Virus record (IMG/VR): IMGVR_UViG_3300033149_004327
Span: 1 to 45,896 of that record
Source of the DNA: a virus
Reading direction: 5' to 3' (one strand)
DNA length: 45,896 nucleotides
Below are positions 15,467 through 22,813 of the stretch, in pieces. The first letter of the stretch is position 1; every line of letters starts with the position of its first letter. The position numbers and the translations under genes were made by a program. The notes under the pieces are model-generated. The model was given only the letters and a program-made list of their open reading frames with translations. It was not told the origin of the DNA and did not search any database.

Positions 15467-15573
15467 GTATAAAGCTGAAAGAAAAAATAATTCGCAAAAG
15501 CCCTAACAGTAACAATGTGGCCCGACATCAGCTTTTGGAGCTCCGTCAAGCCCTGGAAGCGTTACCGAGAAGG
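15404..15573 (+). repeat. duplicated ARHQL-LEALPRR coding segment
   Basis: Two diverged copies of about 54 bases, at 15404-15457 and 15520-15573, encode ARHQL-x2-LR-x2-LEALPRR at the end of one gene and in the middle of the next. The period is 116 bases, suggesting a local tandem duplication that split across a gene boundary. Confidence 0.7.
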
Positions 15574-15651
15574 GGGATTTGTGGTTGGCTTGGGGGGCTA
15601 GGAATGGCCGACTGGCTCGAAGAGACCTATAAAACAGGGGGTGTCCGATGA
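15463..15651 (+). CDS. small protein sharing the duplicated helix
   Basis: 62 residues, ATGA overlap with the preceding gene. After a basic N-terminus it has ARHQLLELRQALEALPRR, a copy of the preceding protein's C-terminus, then a Gly/Trp-rich tail. It probably arose by duplication; function unknown. Confidence 0.55.
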   Translation: MSIKLKEKIIRKSPNSNNVARHQLLELRQALEALPRRGICGWLGGLGMADWLEETYKTGGVR

Positions 15652-15755
15652 GCGAAAGAAAAGTTTTTTGGCTTGAGAATTGGGAAGGAAAAGCGAGGGG
15701 CGGGTATTTTATCCGTAGTGGATTAAAAGAATTTTTCGGTGGGCATCGTTTATGA
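15648..15755 (+). CDS. very small protein, possibly truncated
   Basis: 35 residues, ATGA overlap with the preceding stop. The segment GGYFIRSGLKEFFGG resembles the middle of short phage proteins that usually continue for several more residues, so the early stop may mark a truncation. It is supported by position and translational coupling only. Confidence 0.4.
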   Translation: MSERKVFWLENWEGKARGGYFIRSGLKEFFGGHRL

Positions 15756-15793
15756 TAATAGTTACAACCTAGAGATTATAGTGGAGGCGACCG

Positions 15794-16012
15794 ATGAGCA
15801 ATGACAAAGACGTGACAAGCGAAGTGCAGTTTGGGCTTAATTATGATGAAAATTTGCTCCTTATTAAATGTATCTGCGGAAGTACTTTTGACCATGGGGA
15901 ATTTGTGCTAACTATGAGTAGGAAGTCTGCTTCTCAGTGTCCAAATTGTGGGAGAAAGCTATATTATACTCTAGAGGTTAACGTATTCGAAAAGAGAAGG
16001 AGGAGGAGATGA
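15794..16012 (+). CDS. small zinc-ribbon protein
   Basis: 72 residues, ATG behind GGAGG. CICG near residue 26 and CPNCG near residue 49 form a classical two-knuckle zinc ribbon, with a basic C-terminal tail (EKRRRRR). It may bind nucleic acid. It overlaps the next ATG by four bases. Confidence 0.7.
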   Translation: MSNDKDVTSEVQFGLNYDENLLLIKCICGSTFDHGEFVLTMSRKSASQCPNCGRKLYYTLEVNVFEKRRRRR

Positions 16013-16278
16013 GCATTAAATTGGCGGTAAGGATTACTGATGTTTGCTTGCTAGCAAATACGAAATCTTCCGATCCGGAGGTACATACCTATATTGTCGA
16101 GGTAGACAGCCCGGAGTTGGAACGACTCCTGAAGCCGTTTCTGGAGACGTGGCAATCGGGCTGGCGAACCTACTCTATCAGCTTAGTGTACGAACTCGGC
16201 GAAGGCGAGAAGCGCAAGTTTCCTCGACCCGCTGATGATTCATTGTGTTGGGAAAAAGACAGAGGAGCCGAAAGATGA
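16009..16278 (+). CDS. hypothetical protein
   Basis: 89 residues between ATGA overlaps on both sides, with GGAGGAG upstream. Alternating strands and helices (LAVRITDV, TYIVEVDS, YSISLVYEL) suggest a compact alpha/beta fold. No motif recognised. Co-translated with the RuvC-like gene that follows. Confidence 0.65.
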   Translation: MSIKLAVRITDVCLLANTKSSDPEVHTYIVEVDSPELERLLKPFLETWQSGWRTYSISLVYELGEGEKRKFPRPADDSLCWEKDRGAER

Positions 16279-16730
16279 GAGTTCTAGCAATTGACCCGGG
16301 CCTTAAGACTGGATGGGCATTTTCAGATGGCTCATTCGTGAAGAGTGGCGTTGAGGACTTCTCCACCAGGCATCGCGAGAGCCACGGTGTAAAATTCCTG
16401 CGATTCCGCCGCTGGCTGATCGACATACTGACGGTGCACAGCGTCGAGCTAGTAGTATTCGAGCAGCCCCATCATCGGGGCGGTGCGGCGACGGAGGTAC
16501 TTATAGGCATGACCACGCGGATCCAGGAGGAGTGCTCCATCTACAATATCGAGTACACATCGATTAATTCGGTTACGCTGAAGAAGTTCGCTGCGGGGTC
16601 AAAGAACGCATCAAAGGCAGACATCATCAGGGCGGCCGAGAAGAGATACGGCAAGGGGGGCCTCACGAGTGATGAGGCTGATGCCCTGATGATATTGGCC
16701 TGGGCAAGGGAGGAATATACTAATGATTAG
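16275..16730 (+). CDS. RuvC-like Holliday junction resolvase
   Basis: 151 residues from ATG 16275 (coupled to the previous stop; an upstream TTG at 16245 is not preferred). RuvC-fold acidic residues are visible: Asp7 in LAIDPGLKTGWA, Glu in LVVFEQPHH near residue 60, and Asp residues in TSDEADALMI near residue 138. Such enzymes cut four-way junctions before packaging. It complements the recombination genes at 7-11 kb. Confidence 0.85.
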   Translation: MRVLAIDPGLKTGWAFSDGSFVKSGVEDFSTRHRESHGVKFLRFRRWLIDILTVHSVELVVFEQPHHRGGAATEVLIGMTTRIQEECSIYNIEYTSINSVTLKKFAAGSKNASKADIIRAAEKRYGKGGLTSDEADALMILAWAREEYTND

Positions 16731-16878
16731 CGAATTGGTTTTGGGGATATGTATTGGACTTTTTATCGGGATGCTCATCGGTGTTATTTTTGTATTGAAG
16801 CTCGCCAGGACAATTAATAAGTTTTTAGAGGAGATGTTAGATGCAAAGAGGAAGCATGGTACAGGAGAGGCTAAATAA
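16723..16878 (+). CDS. small one-helix membrane protein
   Basis: 51 residues, overlapping the resolvase gene by eight bases and preceded by GGAGG. Residues about 5-25 are one glycine-patterned hydrophobic helix (LGICIGLFIGMLIGVIFVL), then a basic amphipathic tail. It is one of a run of tiny membrane proteins; function unknown. Confidence 0.6.
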   Translation: MISELVLGICIGLFIGMLIGVIFVLKLARTINKFLEEMLDAKRKHGTGEAK

Positions 16879-16941
16879 TCCCTCCGGGCTTTTTGCTTCG
16901 GAGAAGACGATAAATAAAAAGACAGAGAAAGGAGGTTAGAA

Positions 16942-17151
16942 ATGGCGCTACGAACTGGATCGATCCTTTCATATGCGACCGAGATCGCACTTGGGATCGT
17001 GACCTATGGCCTTCTGGCCGTCTGTATGGCTATTTGGTTTGCGCTGACATGGCCGTTTCTGGTTCTGGGCTGGCTGCTGGACCGGATGGACGCCGCTCGG
17101 ATCAAGACGACTATCCGGGCCCTGGAGGCTGACGATGACGATAGTCCGTGA
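16942..17151 (+). CDS. small membrane protein
   Basis: 69 residues behind an excellent ribosome binding site (AAAGGAGGTTAG). Two hydrophobic stretches (about 10-32 and 35-48) are followed by a charged, acid-ended tail (LEADDDDSP). The 63-base gap before it contains CCTCCGGGC followed by TTTTT, with no clear stem. Function unknown; a holin-like role cannot be excluded. Confidence 0.65.
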   Translation: MALRTGSILSYATEIALGIVTYGLLAVCMAIWFALTWPFLVLGWLLDRMDAARIKTTIRALEADDDDSP

Positions 17152-17272
17152 TCTGTTAATAGGATTCATGCTATTCGGGTTCATCGTCCACATGAATCTG
17201 TTAATAGGAATCGTGCTATTTGGGCTCATCATCTACATCAGAGCTCTGATTGCCATGGCGCGGAAGCGATAG
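17135..17272 (+). CDS. small membrane protein made of a tandem repeat
   Basis: 45 residues, overlapping the preceding gene by 17 bases. It consists largely of two copies of a 15-residue hydrophobic unit (DLLIGFMLFGFIVHM and NLLIGIVLFGLIIYI), encoded by a 45-base tandem duplication. Function unknown. Confidence 0.5.
   Translation: MTIVRDLLIGFMLFGFIVHMNLLIGIVLFGLIIYIRALIAMARKR
17151..17240 (+). repeat. 45-base tandem duplication
   Basis: Two diverged head-to-tail units, 17151-17195 and 17196-17240, each beginning ATCTGTTAATAGGA. The duplication keeps the reading frame and doubles a transmembrane segment. Confidence 0.8.
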
Positions 17273-17282
17273 GGGTACTAAG

Positions 17283-17384
17283 ATGAAGATAATTTATGAT
17301 ATAGTGGTGAAACTCGCGCTACTCGGACTAGCTTTTTATGTCGTAGTTTTGGTTATTTTAGCATTGAACCAACGGAGGTACTGA
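17283..17384 (+). CDS. tiny one-helix membrane protein
   Basis: 33 residues, mostly one hydrophobic helix (IVVKLALLGLAFYVVVLVIL). Its stop overlaps the ATG of the next gene (TGATG), and the last codons carry CGGAGG, which serves as that gene's ribosome binding site. Supported mainly by coupling and hydrophobic pattern. Confidence 0.5.
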   Translation: MKIIYDIVVKLALLGLAFYVVVLVILALNQRRY

Positions 17385-17668
17385 TGGGCGAAGAAGAAGT
17401 CATTAGGAAACAGTTTATCCGCATCAATGGCCGGGAGCTGTTAACAGAAGTGCGGATTCTTTGGCCGACGCCAGAAACGCTCCAGGAGGCCCTGATCGAT
17501 CAACTCAAAAACTCCCTGGTGGAAGAGCTGGTGATCAGCTTCCGGGTTGACCCGGTACTCGATGAGGGGGGCCGGGAAGTCGACCGCATTGCTACCGGCG
17601 ATGCCAAGGTCCGCATCCGGGCCCTGGCATGGGGGGCCATGGATATCAAAAGCAAGGAGGGGCCATGA
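17384..17668 (+). CDS. hypothetical protein
   Basis: 94 residues, starting one base into the previous stop. Alternates basic helix and strands (QFIRINGRELLTEVRIL, LVISFRVDPVL), with no known motif. It ends in an ATGA overlap with the next gene. Confidence 0.65.
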   Translation: MGEEEVIRKQFIRINGRELLTEVRILWPTPETLQEALIDQLKNSLVEELVISFRVDPVLDEGGREVDRIATGDAKVRIRALAWGAMDIKSKEGP

Positions 17669-17937
17669 GGCGGCCTGGCTGGCTGGTAAAGGCCCTCATC
17701 GCGGCCGTCGCCTTTGTCGCCGGCCTGGTGGTTCAATGGATGGCGTTTGAGAAGGAACTCTGGGTGTGGGGCATTCGCCGGGATCAGGAAGCCATTCGGA
17801 TCCGGATCGAACGCCTGGAGGCCGAGGATCTCGAATCGCTCATAGACTCCCTGAAAGAGTACGGCCAGGAAATCGAGCGGGCGATGGTGATCCTGGGCAT
17901 GGACAGGACGAAAGAAGGAGGAGAGGATGGAGTTTAG
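17665..17937 (+). CDS. membrane-anchored coiled-coil protein
   Basis: 90 residues from ATG 17665 (AAGGAGGGG upstream, coupled to the previous stop), preferred over an in-frame ATG at 17629. One N-terminal hydrophobic helix (VKALIAAVAFVAGLVVQWM) is followed by a charged helix with heptad-like pattern. This architecture is shared by inner-membrane spanins and other anchors, but the gene lies away from the endolysin, so no role is assigned. Confidence 0.65.
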   Translation: MRRPGWLVKALIAAVAFVAGLVVQWMAFEKELWVWGIRRDQEAIRIRIERLEAEDLESLIDSLKEYGQEIERAMVILGMDRTKEGGEDGV

Positions 17938-18274
17938 AAAAGGGCAGCTCTGTCAACCGAAGAAACCATCACCTTACCTGGCGCGGAAATACGGCAAGCC
18001 TAGACCGGTGGTTCGCATCGAAGCAAAGGATACGGACCTCTGGCCGGGGGGATGGAAGTGGCAAGACGGAAATCCTGTTTGCATGGCTTATGCGATGCGC
18101 GCAGCGGTTGAGGACCTTCCCCTTAGTGGTGTCGTCTATTATGCGAAGGTACTTCATCTTGGAGAACTTTTCCATGAGACCGAGCTTGAACCGTTTGTGT
18201 GGTCCAAAAATGAGCCTGGGCCGGGAGACCCTTTGAAGGCAGCGAAGAGAGAAAAAAGAGGAAACGAAGGGTGA
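17927..18274 (+). CDS. hypothetical protein
   Basis: 115 residues, overlapping the previous gene by 11 bases with AAGGAGGAG upstream. It begins with a small SH3-like beta barrel pattern (FRKGQLCQPKKPSPY, VVRIEAKDTD). No catalytic motif. It ends at a GTGA overlap with the metallopeptidase-like gene. Confidence 0.65.
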   Translation: MEFRKGQLCQPKKPSPYLARKYGKPRPVVRIEAKDTDLWPGGWKWQDGNPVCMAYAMRAAVEDLPLSGVVYYAKVLHLGELFHETELEPFVWSKNEPGPGDPLKAAKREKRGNEG

Positions 18275-18756
18275 TCGAGAGCGCGGAGCGGAAAAAGATA
18301 CGATTTGGTTACGTAGCATATCGACCGATAACCCTAATAGAGAAGCTCCTCGGCAGGGCCTTTGTCTCGCGGGACGACTACGTGGCTGCCAGAGTAGTTG
18401 TCCAGCCTGATGAGAGGCATTTTCCCATCGTCGCGGCCCATGAGATCGCCCACCTGTTAAATATCCGCTACGTCTACATGGACAGATTCGACAAGATCCC
18501 GATATATAGGCTGCGCGAGGAGATACTCGCCTGGAGAACGGCGAAAAGCTTCGTAAAGCCCTCCATCTGGGCAAAGCATAGGGGCGACGATATGGCGAAG
18601 GCCGGGCTCCATTATCTGATGATCGAATCAGGTTTTCCCGAGGAACGAGCGGAACGGATCCTCGCGAAGCTGAGGATCATACCGCTGCTTAGAAGGGGGA
18701 TGTGGAAGAGAGCCCTGCACAAGACCGGAAAAAAAAAGAAAGGAGGGCCTAGATGA
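18271..18756 (+). CDS. zinc metallopeptidase-like protein (HExxH)
   Basis: 161 residues, GTG start overlapping the previous stop. AAHEIAHLLN (near residues 54-63) is a zincin HExxH motif, and a following acidic helix (LREEILAWRTAKSF) could give the third ligand Glu, as in ImmA/IrrE-type and SprT-like peptidases. The C-terminus is very basic. In phages such proteins sometimes cleave repressors; no repressor partner is recognised here, so the substrate is unknown. Confidence 0.65.
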   Translation: MIESAERKKIRFGYVAYRPITLIEKLLGRAFVSRDDYVAARVVVQPDERHFPIVAAHEIAHLLNIRYVYMDRFDKIPIYRLREEILAWRTAKSFVKPSIWAKHRGDDMAKAGLHYLMIESGFPEERAERILAKLRIIPLLRRGMWKRALHKTGKKKKGGPR

Positions 18757-18959
18757 AAATATTAGACGAAAATGAAGTTGAAGGACTGGCAGCTATTTTT
18801 CATGACTTATACCTAAAGGAAGCAGAACGGCAGGGATCAGTAGTACACGAAGGTCGGTATGAGGAACTACCAGAGGACATGAAAGAATTCGATAGGGTCC
18901 TTGCGAGATATGTTCTGCAGAATTTCCATCGATCAAAAGCGAAGGCAGAGAAGAGATAG
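18753..18959 (+). CDS. small acidic hypothetical protein
   Basis: 68 residues, ATGA overlap with the preceding gene and GGAGG upstream. Helical with acidic middle and basic end. Function unknown. Confidence 0.6.
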   Translation: MKILDENEVEGLAAIFHDLYLKEAERQGSVVHEGRYEELPEDMKEFDRVLARYVLQNFHRSKAKAEKR

Positions 18960-18972
18960 GGGGAGAAAAAGA

Positions 18973-19410
18973 ATGGACTTAGAAAAATCACTTCAGGAGG
19001 CCAAAGAGTCCTATGAGAGAGGTGTAGCCAGGATAAAAAAAGCGTTAAAGCTCTACAAGGTATCTTATAGGAGGGATGTGGCCAGGATAAAAAAAGCGCT
19101 CAAGCTCTACAGGGAACTTGAAAGTGCACGGCCTCAGCTACCGAGCGAGTGGAGCATATTTTATTCAGGTATGCGGAGGGGGTTTGTAATATTTAGATGG
19201 GGAGGGGCCGATGAAACCGAATACAGACGAGTTTGTTTGGCCCTGGAGGAGACCCTGAAGATCAAACTGAAAACATCAATCATATGCTATGCTGGTGAGC
19301 TGTACGAGGTAGAGGGAACCGGAGAAAAAGACGGAATCACAATCACTGTGCTTTTGTATAAACCGAAAGGCTGTAAGCCGAAACACGTAGAAGGGCCCAC
19401 ATCAAGCTAA
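18973..19410 (+). CDS. protein with duplicated basic helix
   Basis: 145 residues from ATG 18973 (an in-frame ATG at 18901 would overlap the previous gene). Residues 18-28 and 36-46 are the same helix, VARIKKALKLY, repeated with an 18-residue period. The rest is an alpha/beta domain with YSGMRRGFVIFRWGG. Function unknown. Confidence 0.6.
   Translation: MDLEKSLQEAKESYERGVARIKKALKLYKVSYRRDVARIKKALKLYRELESARPQLPSEWSIFYSGMRRGFVIFRWGGADETEYRRVCLALEETLKIKLKTSIICYAGELYEVEGTGEKDGITITVLLYKPKGCKPKHVEGPTSS
19024..19111 (+). repeat. 54-base in-frame duplication
   Basis: The stretch GTAGCCAGGATAAAAAAAGC at 19024 recurs as GTGGCCAGGATAAAAAAAGC at 19078, a period of exactly 54 bases, with only a few differences over 34 bases. 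It duplicates the VARIKKALKLY helix. Confidence 0.8.
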
Positions 19411-19412
19411 AG

Positions 19413-19433
19413 AGCGCCTCGGGTGCGGGCGCT
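19413..19433 (+). terminator. possible weak terminator hairpin
   Basis: AGCGCC (19413-19418) and GGCGCT (19428-19433) form a 6-bp stem with a 9-base GC-rich loop directly after a stop codon, followed by TAAAATAA rather than a proper T-run. It separates the small-gene operon from the signal-peptide gene downstream. Weak evidence. Confidence 0.3.
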
Positions 19434-19460
19434 TAAAATAACCACGACAGGAGGTGAACT

Positions 19461-19847
19461 GTGAAAAAAATCGCAATCATCCTACTACTGCTGGCCGCGA
19501 CGCCGGCCCTGGCGATGGCTCAGGACGCCGACTTTCCTTTCGAGTTGAATGAGGCGATCGTTACGGGTATCATGACGATCTTCGGCGTCGGCCTGATGGC
19601 GATCGTCCAGCTCGTGAAGCAAGGGATCAAAAAGCTGATTCCGTCTTACGAGAACTGGACGCCGGTAGAAAGGCACGCGCTGATGTATGCGGTGACCTAT
19701 GTAATAGCTTTGGCGGCCACCGCATTTACACTCTGGCAGATGCAGCTGATGACAACAGGCCGGATGCTTCTCTACACGATTTATACTTGGGGCTATATTA
19801 ATCAGTTCTGGAAGGCGCTCAAGGATTTAGTGAAGAAGCACGCCTAA
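19461..19847 (+). CDS. membrane protein with signal peptide, holin-like candidate
   Basis: 128 residues; GTG start with AGGAGGTGAAC upstream. Residues 1-21 look like a cleavable signal peptide (KKIAIILLLLAATPALAMAQ). Two or three further hydrophobic segments follow (about 34-52, 72-92 and 97-110). A multi-helix membrane protein of this size could be a holin, but it is separated from the endolysin by the primase and iteron region, so the call is tentative. The 80 bases after it hold GC-rich self-complementary sequence and no recognised site. Confidence 0.6.
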   Translation: MKKIAIILLLLAATPALAMAQDADFPFELNEAIVTGIMTIFGVGLMAIVQLVKQGIKKLIPSYENWTPVERHALMYAVTYVIALAATAFTLWQMQLMTTGRMLLYTIYTWGYINQFWKALKDLVKKHA

Positions 19848-19927
19848 GCAGCAGGACAGGTGCGCGCGCCCCGGGTACTCTTTCCAGCACCCGGCCCGGG
19901 GCCGCGTCGCCGCGGACGGAGTAAGCA

Positions 19928-21658
19928 TTGCCATCAGACATACCAAAAATACCCAAAGCCCGCGCCGGGCATGCACCGGGCGCGCCGGACGTACCCGGTT
20001 GGGCCACAAGATACCTAGGCATCGGATGGAACGTGATACCGGTCGGCCGGGACAAGCGCCCGGCCCTGGGATCGTGGAAGGAGTACCAGACGCGCAGGGT
20101 CACCGAGGGGGAGATCCGCAGGTGGTGGACGGAGCGCCCGGCCGCCGGCGTGGCCATTCTCACCGGCGCGCTGTCCGGCGTGATCGTGGTGGACGCGGAC
20201 TCGGAGGAGGGAAGCCGCGCCGTCCGGAAGCTTATGAACGGACCGACCCTGGAGGCGAGAACGGGCGGCGGCGGCACCCATTATTACTTCCGGCACCCCG
20301 GGGGCCGGGTACCGAGCCTCGTCCGGTTCATGCCGGGCGTCGACTGTAGGGGGGACGGGGGGTACGTGGTCGCTCCGCCATCGGGGCACCCGTCGGGGGG
20401 ACTCTACTCGTGGGTCAACTGGGGCACCGTGCCTGCCCCGCTGCCCCCCGCTCTGGCGGCCCGGCTGCGTTCGGGGGCTCGCCGCAACTCCGTAGACTGG
20501 GGCGCAAGCGTACCGAAGGGAACGCGCGATCAGGAGCTGACGAGACGGGCCGGGAAGCTCTTACGGGCCGGCCTGACACCGCGCGAGACCCTGGACGTAC
20601 TGGTAGCCGTCAACGCCGCATATTGCCGGCCGCCGCTCCCCGCAGAGCAGGTCCGCAAAATAGTCCGCAGCATAGCCGCCCGCGAGGCGGAGCGGCGGAC
20701 GACCGAGCGCAAGGGCGCCTTCACGGTGCTGCCCCAGAGGGAGATGCTGCGGCGGTACGCCGAGGACGAGACCCGGTGGACGATCGTGGAGTGGCTGCCC
20801 GAGGGTGCGTGCGGCCTGCTGGTGGCGCCGCCCGGCAACTACAAGACCTGGCTCCTGGCCGCCGTGGCGTTCTCGGTGAGCACCGGCGAACCCTTTCTCG
20901 GCCGCTGGGCCGTACACGCGCCCGGGCCCGTGCTGTTCATCCAGCAGGAGGACCCGTGGAGCATGCTGGAATCCCGTCTGTCCCGCATGTTCGTGCAGGA
21001 GGCGCCGTCGGCCGGTGCCGGGCAGGACCCCGAGTACCGTCTCGACTGCCGGTTCGTCGAGCGCCTGGACTCCATGCCCGTGTACTGGTACACCGACCGC
21101 AGGCTCCGGTTCTCCGACCGGGACGTTGTGGCAGCCATGGAGCGGACAATAGCGAATCTGCGCCCGCGGGTCGTGCTGATCGACCCGCTGTACACCGCCG
21201 CCGACTCCCGCGACTATATGGCCGAGAGCGCCCAGAGGATGGCCGAGCTGAAGGTCATGAGGGACAAATACGGATGCTCGTTCATCGTAGCCCATCACAC
21301 GACGGTCGCGGGCGCGGCCTCGAAGGACCGGTCGGCAATATGGGGCTCCCAGTTCCTGAATGCCTGGCTTGAGTTCGGATGGAGACTGCCGGAGGGGTAC
21401 GGGGACGGCAACGTCATCATCAGGCACTTCAAGGCGACGCAGAGCCCATCGCGGCTGAGGGTCAAATTCCGTATAACGGAATGGTCGTTCGGGGCGGAGA
21501 CCGAGGAGGACCGCGCGACGGACGCGGACGAGATTGAGGTTCAGATCTTGACCGGCGCCCTGCGCCCGGTCGTGGGCGATATAACGAAAAAAACGGGATG
21601 CTCGCGCGCCACCGCGTACCGGGTGCTGAGGAAACTCAAGGAGGAGGGGAAGATATGA
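19928..21658 (+). CDS. bifunctional primase-polymerase/helicase
   Basis: 576 residues, TTG start seven bases after GGAG. Residues about 25-190 are an archaeo-eukaryotic prim-pol domain: DAD (Asp89, Asp91), GTHYYF (His118) and GVDCRGDGGYVVAPPS. Residues about 195-260 resemble a PriCT linker. Residues about 285-500 are a RecA-like helicase with APPGNYKT (Lys306), LIDPLYT (Asp419) and FIVAHHTT. The last 35 residues form a helix-turn-helix (DITKKTGCSRATAYRVLRKL). It would open and prime the origin; the repeat array directly downstream is the likely target. Prim-pols also occur in aminoadenine phage S-2L. Confidence 0.88.
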   Translation: MPSDIPKIPKARAGHAPGAPDVPGWATRYLGIGWNVIPVGRDKRPALGSWKEYQTRRVTEGEIRRWWTERPAAGVAILTGALSGVIVVDADSEEGSRAVRKLMNGPTLEARTGGGGTHYYFRHPGGRVPSLVRFMPGVDCRGDGGYVVAPPSGHPSGGLYSWVNWGTVPAPLPPALAARLRSGARRNSVDWGASVPKGTRDQELTRRAGKLLRAGLTPRETLDVLVAVNAAYCRPPLPAEQVRKIVRSIAAREAERRTTERKGAFTVLPQREMLRRYAEDETRWTIVEWLPEGACGLLVAPPGNYKTWLLAAVAFSVSTGEPFLGRWAVHAPGPVLFIQQEDPWSMLESRLSRMFVQEAPSAGAGQDPEYRLDCRFVERLDSMPVYWYTDRRLRFSDRDVVAAMERTIANLRPRVVLIDPLYTAADSRDYMAESAQRMAELKVMRDKYGCSFIVAHHTTVAGAASKDRSAIWGSQFLNAWLEFGWRLPEGYGDGNVIIRHFKATQSPSRLRVKFRITEWSFGAETEEDRATDADEIEVQILTGALRPVVGDITKKTGCSRATAYRVLRKLKEEGKI

Positions 21659-21677
21659 TCGAAGACACGGGACGGGC

Positions 21678-21934
21678 TGAGACGGCCGTGAGACGCCGTG
21701 CGGGCCTTCCCGGGGGGAGCACCGTCTCACGGTTTGAGACGAATTTGAGACACCGTGAGACGATTAGAAGTATAGGGACCTATGAGGTTTGAGACGACCG
21801 TGAGACGCTTGAGACGCCTCCCGGGGGCGAAGATGCCCCAAGGTTTGAGACGGTCGTGAGACGCTTGAGACAGAGGCCGTAGAGCGGCGCGTCTCACGCG
21901 GCTCTCTCCCCTAAAAGGGGAGAGCCCGTGAGAC
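21678..21934 (+). repeat. TGAGAC iteron-like array, candidate replication origin
   Basis: The 305-base gap 21659-21963 contains 14 copies of TGAGAC: 12 forward (starting 21678, 21689, 21735, 21746, 21756, 21790, 21801, 21810, 21846, 21857, 21866, 21929) and two reverse (GTCTCA at 21724 and 21891). Three triplets start at 21735, 21790 and 21846 with 9-11 bases between copies, so each triplet sits on one face of the helix and triplets repeat every 55-56 bases. A hairpin (CTCTCCCC, loop TAAAA, GGGGAGAG, 21904-21924) closes the array. It lies between the primase-helicase and a ribbon-helix-helix gene, as expected for iterons of a phage origin or operators of the regulator. Confidence 0.8.
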
Positions 21935-21963
21935 ACCCGCTGGCCTGAGATAGGAGGTGCGAC

Positions 21964-22146
21964 ATGAAAAAGGACGGCAAGAGACGGGACGCAATACTCA
22001 CCGTCAAGGTGACCGCCGAGGAAAAGGAGAGAATCATGCAGTACGCGAACGAGCGATGCGTGAACGTATCCGCCCTCATCCGCAAGCTGCTCTTCGACAA
22101 GCTGAACGAGCACACCGAGGCCTCCGGACGAAGCCAGGGGACTTGA
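21964..22146 (+). CDS. ribbon-helix-helix DNA-binding protein
   Basis: 60 residues, ATG behind AGGAGGTG. The order is basic N-terminus, strand ILTVKVTAEE, helix KERIMQYANER, turn VNVSAL, helix IRKLLFDKLNE, which is the CopG/Arc (RHH) fold. RHH proteins bind repeated sites as dimers, so the TGAGAC array directly upstream is the natural candidate target, either for autoregulation or for copy control of replication. Its stop codon lies inside the -35 box of the next promoter. Confidence 0.8.
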   Translation: MKKDGKRRDAILTVKVTAEEKERIMQYANERCVNVSALIRKLLFDKLNEHTEASGRSQGT

Positions 22147-22172
22147 CAAGCCCCGTGCCCGCATGCTAGAAT
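22143..22172 (+). promoter_or_regulatory. sigma70-type promoter of the lysis/packaging unit
   Basis: TTGACA (22143-22148), 18-base spacer, TAGAAT (22167-22172), with TGC in front of the -10. The upstream gene's TGA stop lies within the -35 box. It faces the endolysin gene and the coupled genes that lead into the terminases. Confidence 0.8.
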
Positions 22173-22189
22173 AATACCGGAGTAAGAGG

Positions 22190-22813
22190 ATGCCGAAATT
22201 CAGCCGGCACTCAACCCGTAAACTAGCAACCTGCCACCCGGACCTCGTGCGCCTGTTCCAGGAAATTATCAAGCACTTCGACTGTACCATCTTGGCCGGA
22301 TACCGAGGCGAACGCGAACAGGAGCAGCTCTACCTAGCGGGGAACAGCAAACTCCGATACCCCAAATCTAAACACAACCGCATACCATCCATGGCCGTAG
22401 ACGCTATACCCTACTACAACAAGCCACCACATGTTCGCTGGGACGATCAAAAGCGTATATTCTATTTCGGAGGGTTCGTTACGGGAACCGCCGCTACGCT
22501 CGGGATCCCGCTGAGATGGGGCGGGGACTGGGACCGGGACACGATACCAGGGGGCGGATTCGAGGATCTTGTACATTTCGAGTTGGAGGGGCCTATGAAA
22601 ATACCGATCGACAAAGCGCTGAGTCTGGTCCAAAGACTGCTGGACTGGATAGAACGCCGAAAGGCCGAAGCGCCGGACAGGAGGTGGAAACGTGACAAGG
22701 AAGAACTACTGCGGGCGCTGGAGACGGGCGACATTGGTACTGTTAATAAGCTCCTGTCTCGTATGCTCGACGACCTGCACGAGAACGGAAACACGACTAG
22801 TTCCTCTGGCTGA
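22190..22813 (+). CDS. endolysin, M15-type L-Ala-D-Glu/D-Asp peptidase
   Basis: 207 residues, ATG behind CGGAG. Zinc-site signatures of VanY/M15 endolysins: SKHN (His near 62), SMAVDAIPY (Asp near 70), LRWGGDWD, and DLVHFEL (His near 126). This class cuts peptide cross-links of peptidoglycan, as in phage T5 endolysin and Listeria Ply500. The C-terminal 60 residues are a charged helical extension. No signal peptide, so it needs a holin. A lipoprotein-like gene is nested in its 3' end in another frame. Confidence 0.85.
   Translation: MPKFSRHSTRKLATCHPDLVRLFQEIIKHFDCTILAGYRGEREQEQLYLAGNSKLRYPKSKHNRIPSMAVDAIPYYNKPPHVRWDDQKRIFYFGGFVTGTAATLGIPLRWGGDWDRDTIPGGGFEDLVHFELEGPMKIPIDKALSLVQRLLDWIERRKAEAPDRRWKRDKEELLRALETGDIGTVNKLLSRMLDDLHENGNTTSSSG

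Noticed and set aside
20561-21730. 389-codon minus-strand frame opposite the prim-pol gene
   Set aside because: Shadow of the primase-helicase gene; the + strand product has all catalytic motifs.
21678-21934. CRISPR array
   Set aside because: The TGAGAC units are 6-10 bases and clustered with variable, non-spacer-like gaps and two inverted copies; this is iteron-like.
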